Assembly: GCA_029562975.1 (NCBI GenBank)
Contig: JAKQTR010000019.1
Span: 1 to 52,085, forward strand
Origin: Acidobacteriota bacterium
GTDB taxonomy: Bacteria > Acidobacteriota > Vicinamibacteria > Vicinamibacterales > JAKQTR01
Length of the DNA: 52,085 nt
Direction of reading: 5' to 3'
This document shows positions 8,877 to 16,999 of the stretch, one piece after another. The translations under genes were made by a program, and so were the position numbers. Every line of letters begins with the position of its first letter. Position 1 is the stretch's first letter. The notes below the pieces were generated by a model. The model made no database searches. It saw only the letters and a list, made by a program, of their open reading frames with translations, and was not told the DNA's origin.

Positions 8877-9668
8877 TCAGTCACGCGACCTGGCCGGTGC
8901 GACCCGCCCGCCGCGACCCTTCCGAGCGGGCTTTCGACGGCCGGCAGGAAGCGGATGGGGGCGCTCCTCCTCGGCCTGATAGGCTGCCGAGTGGAGCAGG
9001 TGCCGGTTCATGAGCGCCTTGGCATGGTCCGCGTCGCGCTTGCGAATGGCGAGGTAGATGCCCCGGTGAAGATCCGCCGCGTCGCGGAGGTTGCGGTCGG
9101 TGGCCCTGGCGGCCGTCTCGCGCCGCTGCTCGTAGTAGAGCGCCGCCACCATCTCGACGAGCGACGCGATGATCGGGTTGCCGCACGCCGCAGCCACGGC
9201 GCGGTGGAAGCGGATGTCGTGGACGAGGAACTGGACGGGGTCTCCGATGGAGGCGAACAGGCTGGCGACTTCCTCGGCGATGGCGGCGACGTGCTCGGCG
9301 CTGGCGCGCTCGGCGGCCAGGCCGGCCGCGCTCACCTCGAGGACTCGCCGCGCCTCGTACATCTCCTCGCGCGTGAGGCCGTGCAGCGCCGCGAGGAACC
9401 GCAGCGGCTCGGTGACCAGGGTCGGCGGCCCCTCGGGGATGTAGGTGCCGGACCCGTGGCGCGGCTTCACGACGCCCATCGCGGCGAGCGCGCGCAGCCC
9501 GGCACGGATGGTGGGGCGGCTCACGCCCAGTCTCGCCGACAGATCTCTCTCCGCCGGCAGGCGATCGCCGGGGTGCAGCTCGCCCCGGGCGATCAGGTCC
9601 CGGACGTGCGAGATGACACGTTCGGTGCTGTCCCTGTTGACCTTCGGCGTGGTTCCGTCGGCCCGCAT
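8877..9668 (-). CDS. GntR-family transcriptional regulator, FadR/FCD subfamily
   Basis: The 263-residue DNA-binding regulator has an N-terminal winged helix-turn-helix (about 20-80) containing LPAERDLSARLGVSRPTIRA and the wing HGSGTYI. Its C-terminal FCD ligand domain contains RFHRAVAAACGNPIIASLVE, where the histidine normally helps bind a metal ion and a carboxylate ligand. FCD regulators commonly repress sugar-acid, hexuronate or fatty-acid genes until the substrate binds. It diverges from a tagaturonate epimerase gene, so a hexuronate-type effector is the natural guess. The start at 9668 is supported by an AGGTGG ribosome-binding site; a longer frame upstream adds only unconserved residues. 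The downstream VWA gene follows after 16 nt. Confidence 0.88.
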   Translation of the reverse strand: MRADGTTPKVNRDSTERVISHVRDLIARGELHPGDRLPAERDLSARLGVSRPTIRAGLRALAAMGVVKPRHGSGTYIPEGPPTLVTEPLRFLAALHGLTREEMYEARRVLEVSAAGLAAERASAEHVAAIAEEVASLFASIGDPVQFLVHDIRFHRAVAAACGNPIIASLVEMVAALYYEQRRETAARATDRNLRDAADLHRGIYLAIRKRDADHAKALMNRHLLHSAAYQAEEERPHPLPAGRRKPARKGRGGRVAPARSRD

Positions 9669-9686
9669 GCTCCACCTCGAAGCGCC

Positions 9687-9692
9687 AGTATA
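9687..9692 (-). promoter_or_regulatory. Possible -10 element of the gntR promoter
   Basis: The reverse strand reads TATACT within the palindrome AGTATACT (9687-9694), about 19 bp before the gntR start codon. I cannot recognise a good -35 at the right spacing, so only the -10 is proposed. A transcript from here would have a very short leader. Confidence 0.25.
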
Positions 9693-9728
9693 CTCCGCTT
9701 CGGGCTGACAGGCGCGCTGGGATCCCCG

Positions 9729-9743
9729 AGTGGACAATCCACT
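9729..9743. promoter_or_regulatory. Operator-like palindrome AGTGGA-CAA-TCCACT
   Basis: A perfect inverted repeat with 6-bp arms and a 3-bp centre lies in the divergent gntR/uxaE region, 60 bp from the regulator's start codon. GntR-family dimers bind short palindromes of this size. It does not match the usual FCD consensus exactly (TGGA...TCCA rather than TGGT...ACCA), so the assignment to this regulator is inference. Confidence 0.4.
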
Positions 9744-9805
9744 TTTCAGCGCGGCTCCGAGGCGGAATGGCCCGACCTTTCTCGATCCGTGCTGGGGTCC
9801 CGCGC

Positions 9806-9834
9806 TTGACGGAAGCCGTTCCCGGTGGTATTCA
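9806..9834 (+). promoter_or_regulatory. Candidate sigma-70-type promoter of uxaE
   Basis: TTGACG at 9806-9811 is followed by a 17-bp spacer and TATTCA at 9829-9834. The -35 has five of six consensus bases; the -10 is weaker. Transcription would begin near 9841, just before the palindrome at 9851, which would then sit in the early transcribed region, a usual place for a repressor site. Confidence 0.4.
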
Positions 9835-9850
9835 ATCGAGAGCGCAAAAG

Positions 9851-9861
9851 TGGTCAGACCT
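9851..9861. promoter_or_regulatory. Candidate FCD/GntR operator TGGTCAGACCT
   Basis: This 11-bp element contains the perfect palindrome GGTC-A-GACC. It fits the FadR/FCD-family pattern TNGTNNNACNA at all but the last specified position. It lies 26 bp before the uxaE start and about 10-20 bp after the proposed transcription start, so bound repressor would block the polymerase. Confidence 0.45.
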
Positions 9862-9887
9862 CAAGGGCCCCCAAGCCGAGGACGCCC

Positions 9888-11405
9888 ATGCCGCCATCCA
9901 GCCTGCTCGCCCTGTCGGACGCCAGCCTCGCGATCGTGCCCGACTCGGTCGTCGCCGGCGGCGGAGCCAGCTGGGGGCTGGCCCGGACGCCGGACGGGCC
10001 AAGGCTCGTCGTGGCCCCCGACGCGGCGCCGGGGGCCCCGCCGCCCGGCTTCGTCGGCGCGCGCGGGGAGCGCGCCGGACGCGCGATCTTCGTCGGCCCC
10101 GTCGGCGAGGCCAACGCCGCCGTGCTCCGGCGCTCGCTGTCGTGGCTTGTGCCTCGCCCGCTTCCGCCCGGCACCTCTGCAGGGTTCGGCGATCGCATGG
10201 GCGTGGCCACGCCCGGGCACGTCCGGGCGCTGCGCGCCGTCGGCGCGCCCGCCGTGCCCATCGCTCCCATCTTCGCCCAGCAGTCCATCCGCGAGATGAG
10301 CCGCTCGGGCCGCACGCCTCAGGCCGTCATCGACGATGCGACGTGGGGAGCCTTCGAGGCGGGATGGACCGCCGGCGTCGGAGCCGACGCGGACCACCTG
10401 AAGACGCCGGCCGACGTCGACGCGTGCGCCGCCGCGGGCTTCTCGTTCTTCACCATCGACCCCGGAGCCTTCGTCAACGACCGCGCCGAAGCCGCCCCGG
10501 CCGAGGAGCTGCGCCAGGCGTTCGACGCGCTGCCATGGGACCGGCTGGAATCGAGCGGCGTCTCGCTGCGCAGGTCCCTCGCGGGCCGCGTCCTGGACGT
10601 CGACGGCCACCGCGTGCCGATCGACGAGGCGGCCGTCGTCAAGGCGGCGGTGAAGTACGGCGCCGCCGTGGCGCACGTCGCGATGATGTACCGGCACCTC
10701 GCCTCGGTGAAGGCGGGCGAGGCGTTCGATCTCGAGGTGTCGGTGGACGAGACCGACACGCCAACCTCGCACGCCGAGCACGTGTACATCGCCAGCGAGC
10801 TCCAGCGCCTCGGCGTCCGCTGGATCAGCCTGGCGCCGCGCTTCGTCGGCCGCTTCGAGAAGGGCGTCGACTACATCGGCGACGTGGAGGCGTTCGAGTC
10901 CGACATCGCCACGCACGCCGCGATCGCGCGGCACTTCGGGCCATACAAGCTCAGCCTGCACTCGGGATCGGACAAGTTCAGCATCTACGAGATCGCCGCG
11001 CGCCACACCCGGGGCTCGGTGCACCTGAAGACCGCGGGCACCAGCTACCTCGAGGCCCTGCGGGCGGTGGCCAGGGTGGCGCCCGATCTGTTCCGCGCGG
11101 TGTACGCGTTCTCGCGGGACCGCTACGAGGAGGACCGCGCCAGCTATCACGTGTCGGCCAGGCTGGACCGGACGCCCGAGCCCGCGGCCCTCGCAAGCGG
11201 CGACGTGGCCGGGCTGCTCGACCAGTTCGACGCGCGGCAGGTGCTGCACGTGACGTTCGGATCGGTGCTGACGGCGCGGGACGCGGCCGGCGCGCCGCTC
11301 TTCGCCGACGCGGTCCTCGCGCTGCTGAAGTCGCACCCGGAGGTCTATGCGGAGTGCCTCGAGCGGCACTTCGCCCGGCACCTTCGCCCCTTCGTCAGGT
11401 CCTGA
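9888..11405 (+). CDS. uxaE: Tagaturonate epimerase family protein (UxaE-like)
   Basis: The 505-residue cytoplasmic protein resembles the UxaE family, which interconverts tagaturonate and fructuronate in hexuronate catabolism. Supporting segments are GFGDRMGVATPGHVRAL, the metal/substrate-region phrase KLSLHSGSDKFSIYEIAA (about 351-368), SVDETDTP and HARGSVHLKTAGTSYLE-like text near 380. A full-length match from MPPSSLLALSDASLAIVPDS to the C-terminal FARHLRPFV makes it complete. The divergent FCD-type GntR gene and palindromes between the two suggest repression lifted by a sugar acid. Downstream lie a decayed DUF4861 gene (a domain often found with pectin or uronate genes) and a BD-FAE-like esterase, so a pectin/uronate context is plausible. 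The family call is from memory of its motifs. Confidence 0.72.
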   Translation: MPPSSLLALSDASLAIVPDSVVAGGGASWGLARTPDGPRLVVAPDAAPGAPPPGFVGARGERAGRAIFVGPVGEANAAVLRRSLSWLVPRPLPPGTSAGFGDRMGVATPGHVRALRAVGAPAVPIAPIFAQQSIREMSRSGRTPQAVIDDATWGAFEAGWTAGVGADADHLKTPADVDACAAAGFSFFTIDPGAFVNDRAEAAPAEELRQAFDALPWDRLESSGVSLRRSLAGRVLDVDGHRVPIDEAAVVKAAVKYGAAVAHVAMMYRHLASVKAGEAFDLEVSVDETDTPTSHAEHVYIASELQRLGVRWISLAPRFVGRFEKGVDYIGDVEAFESDIATHAAIARHFGPYKLSLHSGSDKFSIYEIAARHTRGSVHLKTAGTSYLEALRAVARVAPDLFRAVYAFSRDRYEEDRASYHVSARLDRTPEPAALASGDVAGLLDQFDARQVLHVTFGSVLTARDAAGAPLFADAVLALLKSHPEVYAECLERHFARHLRPFVRS

Positions 11406-11665
11406 ACGGCCCTCCGCCGGCGTGCGACATCGAGGCGCGGAGCGCGGCGAGCCGCAGGAGCCATCACGGGTTGCGGCTGCGCGGCCGCGTGCACGCCCCG
11501 ATCTGCAACGCGCACCTGGCCGGCTGCGCCTTCGACAAGGCGGCGCAGGACGACATCGGCGAGCGGGAGGCGGCGCCTCGACGGCGCAGGCCGCGGACAT
11601 CGAGAGACACCCCGCCGCGCCGGTGGCGCGGGACAAGGCCGACGGCGTGTCCCTGACGTGGACTC

Positions 11666-11917
11666 GTCAAGGCCGCCGGCAGCCACTTCGGCTGTCCGGT
11701 CATCGTCGATCCGGCCAGGCTGGCGGGAGTCTCCGGGGCCGATGGCAACGTTCTGGCAGTGATCAGCCTGCCGGCCGGGGCCGAAGTGGCGTATCATGCC
11801 GGCTCGGGGTTGAACAGGGGCGCTGACCCCGGGACCGTGGCGGATTGGGAGCGGCGCCTGGACCGCGCCTCCCGGCGGAATCGGTCTCCTCTCGCCGTGA
11901 CGGTGACAACGCGGTAG
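11666..11917 (+). pseudogene. C-terminal relic of a DUF4861-domain protein
   Basis: This frame encodes about 83 residues that read as real protein: VKAAGSHFGCPVIVDPARLA, then DGNVLAVISLPAGAEVAYHA, then a GSG-N-G segment and PLAVTVTTR before a TAG. The pattern (a Gly-Ser-Gly turn after a long beta-strand, a Trp-centred helix, then a final PLxVxV strand) resembles the C-terminal end of DUF4861 proteins, which accompany polysaccharide and uronate degradation genes. The frame is cut 10 nt upstream by a TGA, and I find no matching N-terminal part, so it is called a decayed remnant. The identification is tentative. Confidence 0.4.
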
Positions 11918-11952
11918 AATAGCAGCCTGCTGGCCGTTCGGCTTGGCTGGCG

Positions 11953-12000
11953 ACCGCCGGCGCGGAGACCCTCCCTCCTCCGCGTCGGCGGTTTCTTTTT
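11953..12000 (+). terminator. Strong intrinsic terminator
   Basis: Arms 11953-11967 (ACCGCCGGCGCGGAG) and 11978-11992 pair over 15 bp with one G.U wobble around a 10-nt loop, followed directly by TTCTTTTT. It would stop transcripts coming from uxaE and the relic. It lies 58 bp before the esterase start, so the esterase needs its own promoter, or the hairpin acts as an attenuator. Confidence 0.75.
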
Positions 12001-12058
12001 GCGCCGGGAGACCGCGAGGGGGCGCCGCGAAGCTCGGGAGGGTGCGAAAGGAGGCGGC

Positions 12059-13018
12059 ATGCGGGACTGTGGCGCTGCCAGCGCGGCGCTGGCCGCAAGC
12101 CTGCTGGCGGCTGTACTGGCGCTGACCGTCGGATCCCGTGAGGTTGCGGCGCAGGAGTCGCCGCCGGGCCCGCCGCCTGGCGAGCCTGTCGTGCTGTGGC
12201 CGGAAGGCGTGCCGGGCGCCCTCCCGGGGGCCGGTGCGGAGGCCGTGGAGGAAGGCGGCCTCGTGAGCAACGTCCACCAGCCCACGCTGACGCCTTACCT
12301 CGCGCCCGAGGGCAGGCGCACCGGCGCGGCCGTCATCATCTGCCCCGGCGGCGGCTACACGCGATTGGCCGTCGACCACGAGGGGGTGGCGCCTGCCAGG
12401 TGGCTGAACGGCCTCGGCGTGTCCGCGTTCATCCTGAAGTACCGGCTGAAGGAATACGGCCACCCGGCGCCGCTGCGCGACGTCCTGCGCGCGGTACGGA
12501 CCGTGCGCGCGAACGCGGCGTCCTTCGACGTCGACCCGGCCAGGATCGGCGTGATGGGTTTCTCCGCCGGCGGCCATCTGGCCGCCTCGTCCGGCACGCT
12601 GTTCGACGCGCCAGAGGGAAGGACGGGCGCCGCGCTGGACCGCGTCAGCGCCCGGCCGGACTTCCTCATCCTCGTCTACCCGGTGATCCAGCTGAACACG
12701 CCGTTCACCCACGCCGGATCGCGACAGGCGCTCGTGGGAGCGTCGCCGGCCCCGGGCCTTGTCGACGCGCTGTCGCTCGACACCCGCGTCACGAAAGACA
12801 CGACGCCGGCGTTCCTCGTGCATGGCGGCACCGACACCGGCGTGCCTCCCGAGAACAGCCTGGCGTTCTACGCCGCGCTGCGGCGAGCCGGCGTGCCGGC
12901 GGAAGTGCACATCTACGAGAAGGGTGCGCACGGCTTCGGATTGAGGCTCGGCTTGGGCCCCGTGTCGGACTGGCCGAGACGGTGCGCCGAGTGGCTGGCC
13001 GCCCGCGGCCTGATCTGA
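12059..13018 (+). CDS. Secreted BD-FAE-like alpha/beta hydrolase (acetyl/feruloyl esterase type)
   Basis: The 319-residue product has a signal peptide (hydrophobic about 7-25, ending EVAAQ) and an alpha/beta-hydrolase fold. Motifs are the oxyanion region ICPGGGYTRLAVDHEG (about 97-112), the nucleophile elbow GFSAGGH, an acid in HGGTDTGVPPENS and His in EKGAHGFG. Phrases such as LWPEGVPGA near the start and the order of motifs match bifunctional acetylxylan/feruloyl esterases and related pectin or xylan deacetylases. It would remove acyl groups from plant polysaccharide outside the cytoplasm. A textbook AAAGGAGG site precedes the ATG. GH97 follows downstream across a long palindrome. Exact ester specificity is not visible. 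Confidence 0.8.
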   Translation: MRDCGAASAALAASLLAAVLALTVGSREVAAQESPPGPPPGEPVVLWPEGVPGALPGAGAEAVEEGGLVSNVHQPTLTPYLAPEGRRTGAAVIICPGGGYTRLAVDHEGVAPARWLNGLGVSAFILKYRLKEYGHPAPLRDVLRAVRTVRANAASFDVDPARIGVMGFSAGGHLAASSGTLFDAPEGRTGAALDRVSARPDFLILVYPVIQLNTPFTHAGSRQALVGASPAPGLVDALSLDTRVTKDTTPAFLVHGGTDTGVPPENSLAFYAALRRAGVPAEVHIYEKGAHGFGLRLGLGPVSDWPRRCAEWLAARGLI

Positions 13019-13019
13019 T

Positions 13020-13097
13020 AAGGGGTCGGGACGATTTTCGCAACCGACAAAATTGAATTACATAATCCGTACGTTGCGAAAATCGTCCCGACCCCTT
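13020..13097. repeat. Long inverted repeat, GGGGTCGGGAC family, copy 1
   Basis: Arms 13020-13044 and 13073-13097 are perfectly complementary over 25 bp, starting AAGGGGTCGGGACGATTTTC, around a 28-nt A/T-rich loop. It begins one base after the esterase stop and ends 20 nt before the GH97 start. The outer part is shared with the copy at 22222; the inner part differs. It could be a terminator-like, leader or mobile palindrome (REP-like) element. Confidence 0.9.
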
Positions 13098-13117
13098 CGG
13101 CAGAGAGAGAGGAACAC

Positions 13118-15109
13118 ATGCGGACATACGCAGGGTTTGTGACGCTCGTGGCGGCGTGCTCGATCTCGCTGGCGGCCCAGTCCGCGGCGGCCCAGCGCGC
13201 GCGGAAGATGCCGGCAGGGCTGCTGACCGTCGCCTCGCCGAGCGGGGCGATCGTCGCGACGGTGGGCACGACCGGAGGCGTCACGTGGTCGGTGTCCATG
13301 AAGGGGCGCCAGATCGTGAAGCCCTCGCCGATCGCCATGACGCTCGACAACGGCCGCGTTCTCGGCGGCGCGCCGGTTGCCGTCGGAACGACGACGCGCT
13401 CGGCGGACCGGGTGCTGAAGCCCGTCGTGCGCGTCAAGCGCGCCGAAATCCGCGACCACTTCAACGAACGGCGCGTGGACTTCGCCGGCGGCTACGCGCT
13501 GCTCGTGCGCGCGTACGACGACGGCGTCGCCTACCGATGGGCGACGACGCTGCCGGGCGATGTCACGGTCATCGGGGAGGACGCGACGATCACGTTCGCG
13601 GACGACTACCCGCTCTGGTTTCCGGAAGAGACGAGCTTCCAGTCCCACCAGGAGCGGCAGTACAAGCGGCTGTCTATCAGCGAACTGCAGCCGGGCCAGT
13701 TCTCCTCGCTGCCGGCCATGGCCGACCTCGGCGGCGGCGCCAAGGCGGTGATCACGGAAGCGGACCTCCTCGACTACCCCGGCATGGATCTCATGGCGGG
13801 TCCGGAGCCCGGCTCGCTGAAGGGGCTGTTCCCGGCGTACCCGAAGCAGGTCGAGGCGGCGAACGATCGCGACGAGAAGGTGGCGGAGCGCGAGCCGTAC
13901 ATCGCGAAGACCCGAGGCACCCGGGAGTACCCGTGGCGCGTTCTCGTCCTGGCCGAGCGCGACGCGGACCTTCTCGGCACCGACATCGTCTATCGGCTCG
14001 CCTCGGAGACCACGATGGACGACACGTCGTGGATCGCGCCGGGCAAGGTGGCGTGGGACTGGTGGAACGATCTCAACATCACCGGCGTGCCCTTCAGGGC
14101 TGGCGTGAACACGGACACGTACAAGCACTACATCGACTTCGCCGCCGAGAACGGGCTGCAGTACATCATCCTGGACGAAGGCTGGTACAGGCTCGGCGAC
14201 CTCCTGTCCGTGGTGCCGGGCCTCGACATGGAGGCGGTGGCGGCGCACGCGAAGCAGAAGAACGTCGGCCTGATCATGTGGGTCATCTGGAAGACGCTCG
14301 ACAGGCAGATGCAGCCGGCGCTCGACCAGTTCGCGCGGTGGGGCGTGAAGGGCATCAAGGTGGACTTCATGCAGCGCGAGGACCAGTGGATGGTCAACTA
14401 CTACGAGCGCGTGGCGCGCGAGGCGGCGGCGCGCAGGCTCCTGGTCGACTTCCACGGCTCCTACAAGCCGACCGGCCTGTACCGGACCTGGCCCAACGTG
14501 ATCACGAGCGAGGGCGTGCTGGGCCTCGAGCAGAGCAAGTGGGGCGACATGGCGTCGCCCGACCACGCCGTCACGTTCCCGTTCATGCGCATGCTGGCCG
14601 GCCCCGTGGACTACACGCCGGGCGCGATGGTCAACTCGACGAAGCGCGACTTCAGGCCCGTTTACAACCGGCCAGGGAGCCAGGGCACGCGCTGCCAGCA
14701 GCTGGCGATGTACGTCGCCTTCGAGAGCCCGCTGCAGATGCTGGCCGACTCGCCGTCCCACTACCGCCGCGAGCCCGAGAGCCTGGCGTTCCTGTCGGCC
14801 GTGCCGACGGTATGGGACGAGACGAAGCCTCTCGACGCGAAGGTCGGCGAGTACCTCCTCGTGGCGCGCCGGAGCGGACGCGAGTGGTACGTCGGCGCCC
14901 TGACGAACTGGAGCGCGCGCGACCTCGAGGTCGACCTGTCGTTCCTCGGCGAGGGGAGCTTCGAGGCGGAGATCTTCCGCGACGGCGTGAACGCCGACCG
15001 CAACGCGCTGGACTACGCGCGCGAGCGGCAGGGCGTGACGGCGCAGAGCCGGCTGCAGGTCCATCTTGCGCCCGGCGGCGGGTTCGCGGCGCGCATCGTG
15101 CCGCGGTAA
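13118..15109 (+). CDS. Glycoside hydrolase family 97, retaining alpha-galactosidase-like
   Basis: The 663-residue exported enzyme has a signal peptide (about 1-26, ending AAAQ), an N-terminal beta-sandwich (about 30-290), a TIM barrel (about 300-570) and a C-terminal beta domain, the usual GH97 layout and length. Barrel landmarks are WDWWNDLNITGVPF, YIILDEGWY and the sequence KVDFMQREDQW with Asp416. In retaining GH97 alpha-galactosidases an aspartate at this place is the nucleophile, whereas inverting SusB-type glucosidases lack it. Glu465 in ITSEGVLGLE fits the acid/base. It should release alpha-linked galactose from plant or microbial glycans in the periplasm. A purine-rich AGAGAGAGGAA site precedes the ATG. 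The leader contains the long palindrome at 13020-13097. Confidence 0.87.
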   Translation: MRTYAGFVTLVAACSISLAAQSAAAQRARKMPAGLLTVASPSGAIVATVGTTGGVTWSVSMKGRQIVKPSPIAMTLDNGRVLGGAPVAVGTTTRSADRVLKPVVRVKRAEIRDHFNERRVDFAGGYALLVRAYDDGVAYRWATTLPGDVTVIGEDATITFADDYPLWFPEETSFQSHQERQYKRLSISELQPGQFSSLPAMADLGGGAKAVITEADLLDYPGMDLMAGPEPGSLKGLFPAYPKQVEAANDRDEKVAEREPYIAKTRGTREYPWRVLVLAERDADLLGTDIVYRLASETTMDDTSWIAPGKVAWDWWNDLNITGVPFRAGVNTDTYKHYIDFAAENGLQYIILDEGWYRLGDLLSVVPGLDMEAVAAHAKQKNVGLIMWVIWKTLDRQMQPALDQFARWGVKGIKVDFMQREDQWMVNYYERVAREAAARRLLVDFHGSYKPTGLYRTWPNVITSEGVLGLEQSKWGDMASPDHAVTFPFMRMLAGPVDYTPGAMVNSTKRDFRPVYNRPGSQGTRCQQLAMYVAFESPLQMLADSPSHYRREPESLAFLSAVPTVWDETKPLDAKVGEYLLVARRSGREWYVGALTNWSARDLEVDLSFLGEGSFEAEIFRDGVNADRNALDYARERQGVTAQSRLQVHLAPGGGFAARIVPR

Positions 15110-15304
15110 GCAGAACCGCCGCTCGCCCGACAGGCGGGCCGCCGCCGGCCGGCCGCCCGGGCGCATCGACGTGCGCGCGCTTGACGCCGGCCCGTCCGGG
15201 GCCGAGACTACCGAGTACCGATCGTCGAACTGTGCTCCGGGCCGCCGCCCCGCCCCGCGGGACGGCCGGGGTGCCGGCTCGGGCCCTCGCCCGGGAGGAG
15301 AGCC

Positions 15305-15787
15305 ATGGCGATTCCGGCGTCGATCGAGCGGTACGTGACCTCGCGCGGCGTGTCCTTCACGCCGATCCACTACCACGTCGCGTTCACTGCCCAGGAAGAG
15401 GCGGCCGCGGCCCACGTCCGGGGGCGCGAGTGGGCGAAGACGGTGGTATGCCTCGCCGACGGCAAGCCCGTCCTGGCGCTGCTGCCGGCGCACTACCGGG
15501 TGGACGTGAACGCGCTGAAAGCGCTGACGAACGCCACGCAGGTCCGCCTGGCCACCGAGCACGAGCTGGCGGGGCTCTATCCCGACTGCGACACGGGAGC
15601 GATGCCGCCGTTCGGCGGGCTCTACGGCCAGGACGTCTACATGGACGACAGCCTTGCGGCCGACGCGGAGATCGTCTTCCACGCCGGGACGCACGCCGAC
15701 GCGATGCGGATGCGGCTCGACGATTTTCTGGCGCTCGTCCGCCCGGTCATCGGCCGCTTCGCCGGCCCCGCCCAGGGCGGACACTGA
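15305..15787 (+). CDS. YbaK/EbsC-type aminoacyl-tRNA deacylase family protein
   Basis: The 160-residue single-domain cytoplasmic protein begins MAIPASIERYVTSRGVSFTP and carries the YbaK-fold landmarks AKTVVCLADGKPVLALLPA (with the family lysine) and GAMPPFGGLYG, the glycine-rich loop near the active site. Free-standing members hydrolyse mischarged aminoacyl-tRNA (for example Ala- or Cys-tRNAPro) to protect translation accuracy. The subgroup cannot be settled here; the GxMPPFG loop resembles the YeaK/ProX side of the family. The start is supported by GGGAGGAG. The MBL-fold gene follows 35 bp later, but no functional link is apparent. Confidence 0.8.
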   Translation: MAIPASIERYVTSRGVSFTPIHYHVAFTAQEEAAAAHVRGREWAKTVVCLADGKPVLALLPAHYRVDVNALKALTNATQVRLATEHELAGLYPDCDTGAMPPFGGLYGQDVYMDDSLAADAEIVFHAGTHADAMRMRLDDFLALVRPVIGRFAGPAQGGH

Positions 15788-15822
15788 CCATCCAGAGAGA
15801 GCGAGAGAAGGAGCATGCGCAC

Positions 15823-16779
15823 ATGAACGCGAACCGCCGCCGGTTTCTCACGACGACCTCGATGGCCCTGGCCGCCGCGGCGGCCGGCCGCTCGGCGCTC
15901 TTCGCGCGCGTTTCGCAAAGCGCCGGCGCGGGGCAGGCCGGGCCGCCAGCCGCCCCGCCCACGGCGTTCGCCGCGCTCCGCGGCACGATCGGCACCTTCG
16001 TGGGGCAGGGCGGCACGATCGGGTACCACATCGGGAAGGACGGTGTCGTGGTCGTGGACGCGCAGATGGCGCCGACGGCGCAGATCGCCCTGCAGGGCAT
16101 CCGGGAGCGCGCGGGCGGCCGGATGATCGACGTCCTCGTCAACACCCACCACCATGGCGACCACACCGAGGGCAACGCCGTGTTTCGGCCGGCGGTGAAG
16201 AGGATCCTGGCCCACGTGAACGTGCCCAGCCTGCAGCGGGCCGCGGCGGCGCAGCAGGCTGCCGCGCGTCCGGGCGCGCCCCCGCCGGAGCCGGTCGTGG
16301 CGGACGCGACGTTCGTGAACACGTGGGAAGAGGACGTGGGAGGGGAACGGCTGGCCCTCAAGTATTACGGGGCGGCGCACACGAGCGGCGACGTCGTCGT
16401 CACGTTCGCGAAGACAGACGTCGTCCACATGGGCGACCTCGTGTTCAACCGCCGGCATCCGTACATCGACAGGCCTGCGGGCGCGTCCATCTCGAACTGG
16501 ATCAAGGTGCTCGAGGCTGTGGCCGGGGAGCACGGCAGCGACACGCAGTACATCTTCGGGCATGCCGGGGAGCGGTTCCCCGTCACGGGTGCCAGGGCCG
16601 ATCTGCTCTACCAGCGAGACTACCTGACGGCGCTCCTCGAGCACGTGCGACGAGAGCTGACGGCGGGCAAGCCGAAGGACGAGATCGTGAAGACGGCCGC
16701 CGCGCTCCGCGGATTCCCCGATCACGGTCCGCTCGTCCCGCGCGTGCTGACGGCGGCGTACGAGGAACTGGCGGGCTGA
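15823..16779 (+). CDS. Tat-exported metallo-beta-lactamase-fold hydrolase
   Basis: The 318-residue protein starts MNANRRRFLTTTSMALAAAA, a clear twin-arginine signal, so it is exported folded with metal already bound. The MBL metal motif THHHGDHTEGN (108-118) supplies His109/111, Asp113 and His114; His186 in AAHTSGD, Asp205 in HMGDLVF and His247 in FGHAGE complete a two-zinc site. The family includes beta-lactamases, quinone-linked lyases and lactonases; spacing resembles the broad secreted MBL group with subclass-B-like features rather than a proven antibiotic-degrading enzyme. An earlier ATG (15815) meets a stop after three codons, so 15823 is the start. It is 35 bp behind the YbaK-type gene and probably co-transcribed. 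Confidence 0.82.
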   Translation: MNANRRRFLTTTSMALAAAAAGRSALFARVSQSAGAGQAGPPAAPPTAFAALRGTIGTFVGQGGTIGYHIGKDGVVVVDAQMAPTAQIALQGIRERAGGRMIDVLVNTHHHGDHTEGNAVFRPAVKRILAHVNVPSLQRAAAAQQAAARPGAPPPEPVVADATFVNTWEEDVGGERLALKYYGAAHTSGDVVVTFAKTDVVHMGDLVFNRRHPYIDRPAGASISNWIKVLEAVAGEHGSDTQYIFGHAGERFPVTGARADLLYQRDYLTALLEHVRRELTAGKPKDEIVKTAAALRGFPDHGPLVPRVLTAAYEELAG

Positions 16780-16909
16780 GGAGCGGGGACAGACCGCGCT
16801 GGGATTGAGCCTGCGCTTCCGGGCGCCGGCCCGGGGCAGATGGATCCTGCTGGCGCGCCCAGCCTCCGCGACGTGCCGCGGGCGCAGGCTTCGGCGCGCC
16901 AGGCCAAGC

Positions 16910-16950
16910 CCCGGGTTCCGACTCCCGATGCCCGGGTTCCGACTCCCGAT
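16910..16950. repeat. 21-bp tandem repeat in the convergent gap
   Basis: The unit CCCGGGTTCCGACTCCCGAT plus one base occurs twice in a row, followed by degenerate GATTCYNGATT units up to about 16970. It lies between the ends of the convergent MBL and sortilin-like genes. No function is visible; it looks like slippage-prone intergenic sequence. Confidence 0.7.
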
Positions 16951-16999
16951 TCCTGATTCTCGATTACCGGCCTCCGAGCCCCAAGCCCGGCGGCCCTGG

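Larger units (their letters stand above)
11406..12058 (+). other. 653-bp non-genic stretch with a gene relic and a terminator
   Basis: No intact gene is visible between uxaE and the esterase. Bases 11406-11665 show only short frames without recognisable protein. Bases 11666-11917 hold a DUF4861-like relic, and 11953-12000 an intrinsic terminator; both are listed separately. The last 58 bp carry a purine-rich leader ending in GAAAGGAGG, the ribosome-binding site of the esterase. Confidence 0.6.

Noticed and set aside
13058-15784. Long reverse-strand open frame covering GH97 and the YbaK-type gene
   Set aside because: Composition is Arg/Val/His/Asp-rich with no domain, signal or ribosome-binding site; the forward genes explain the region fully.
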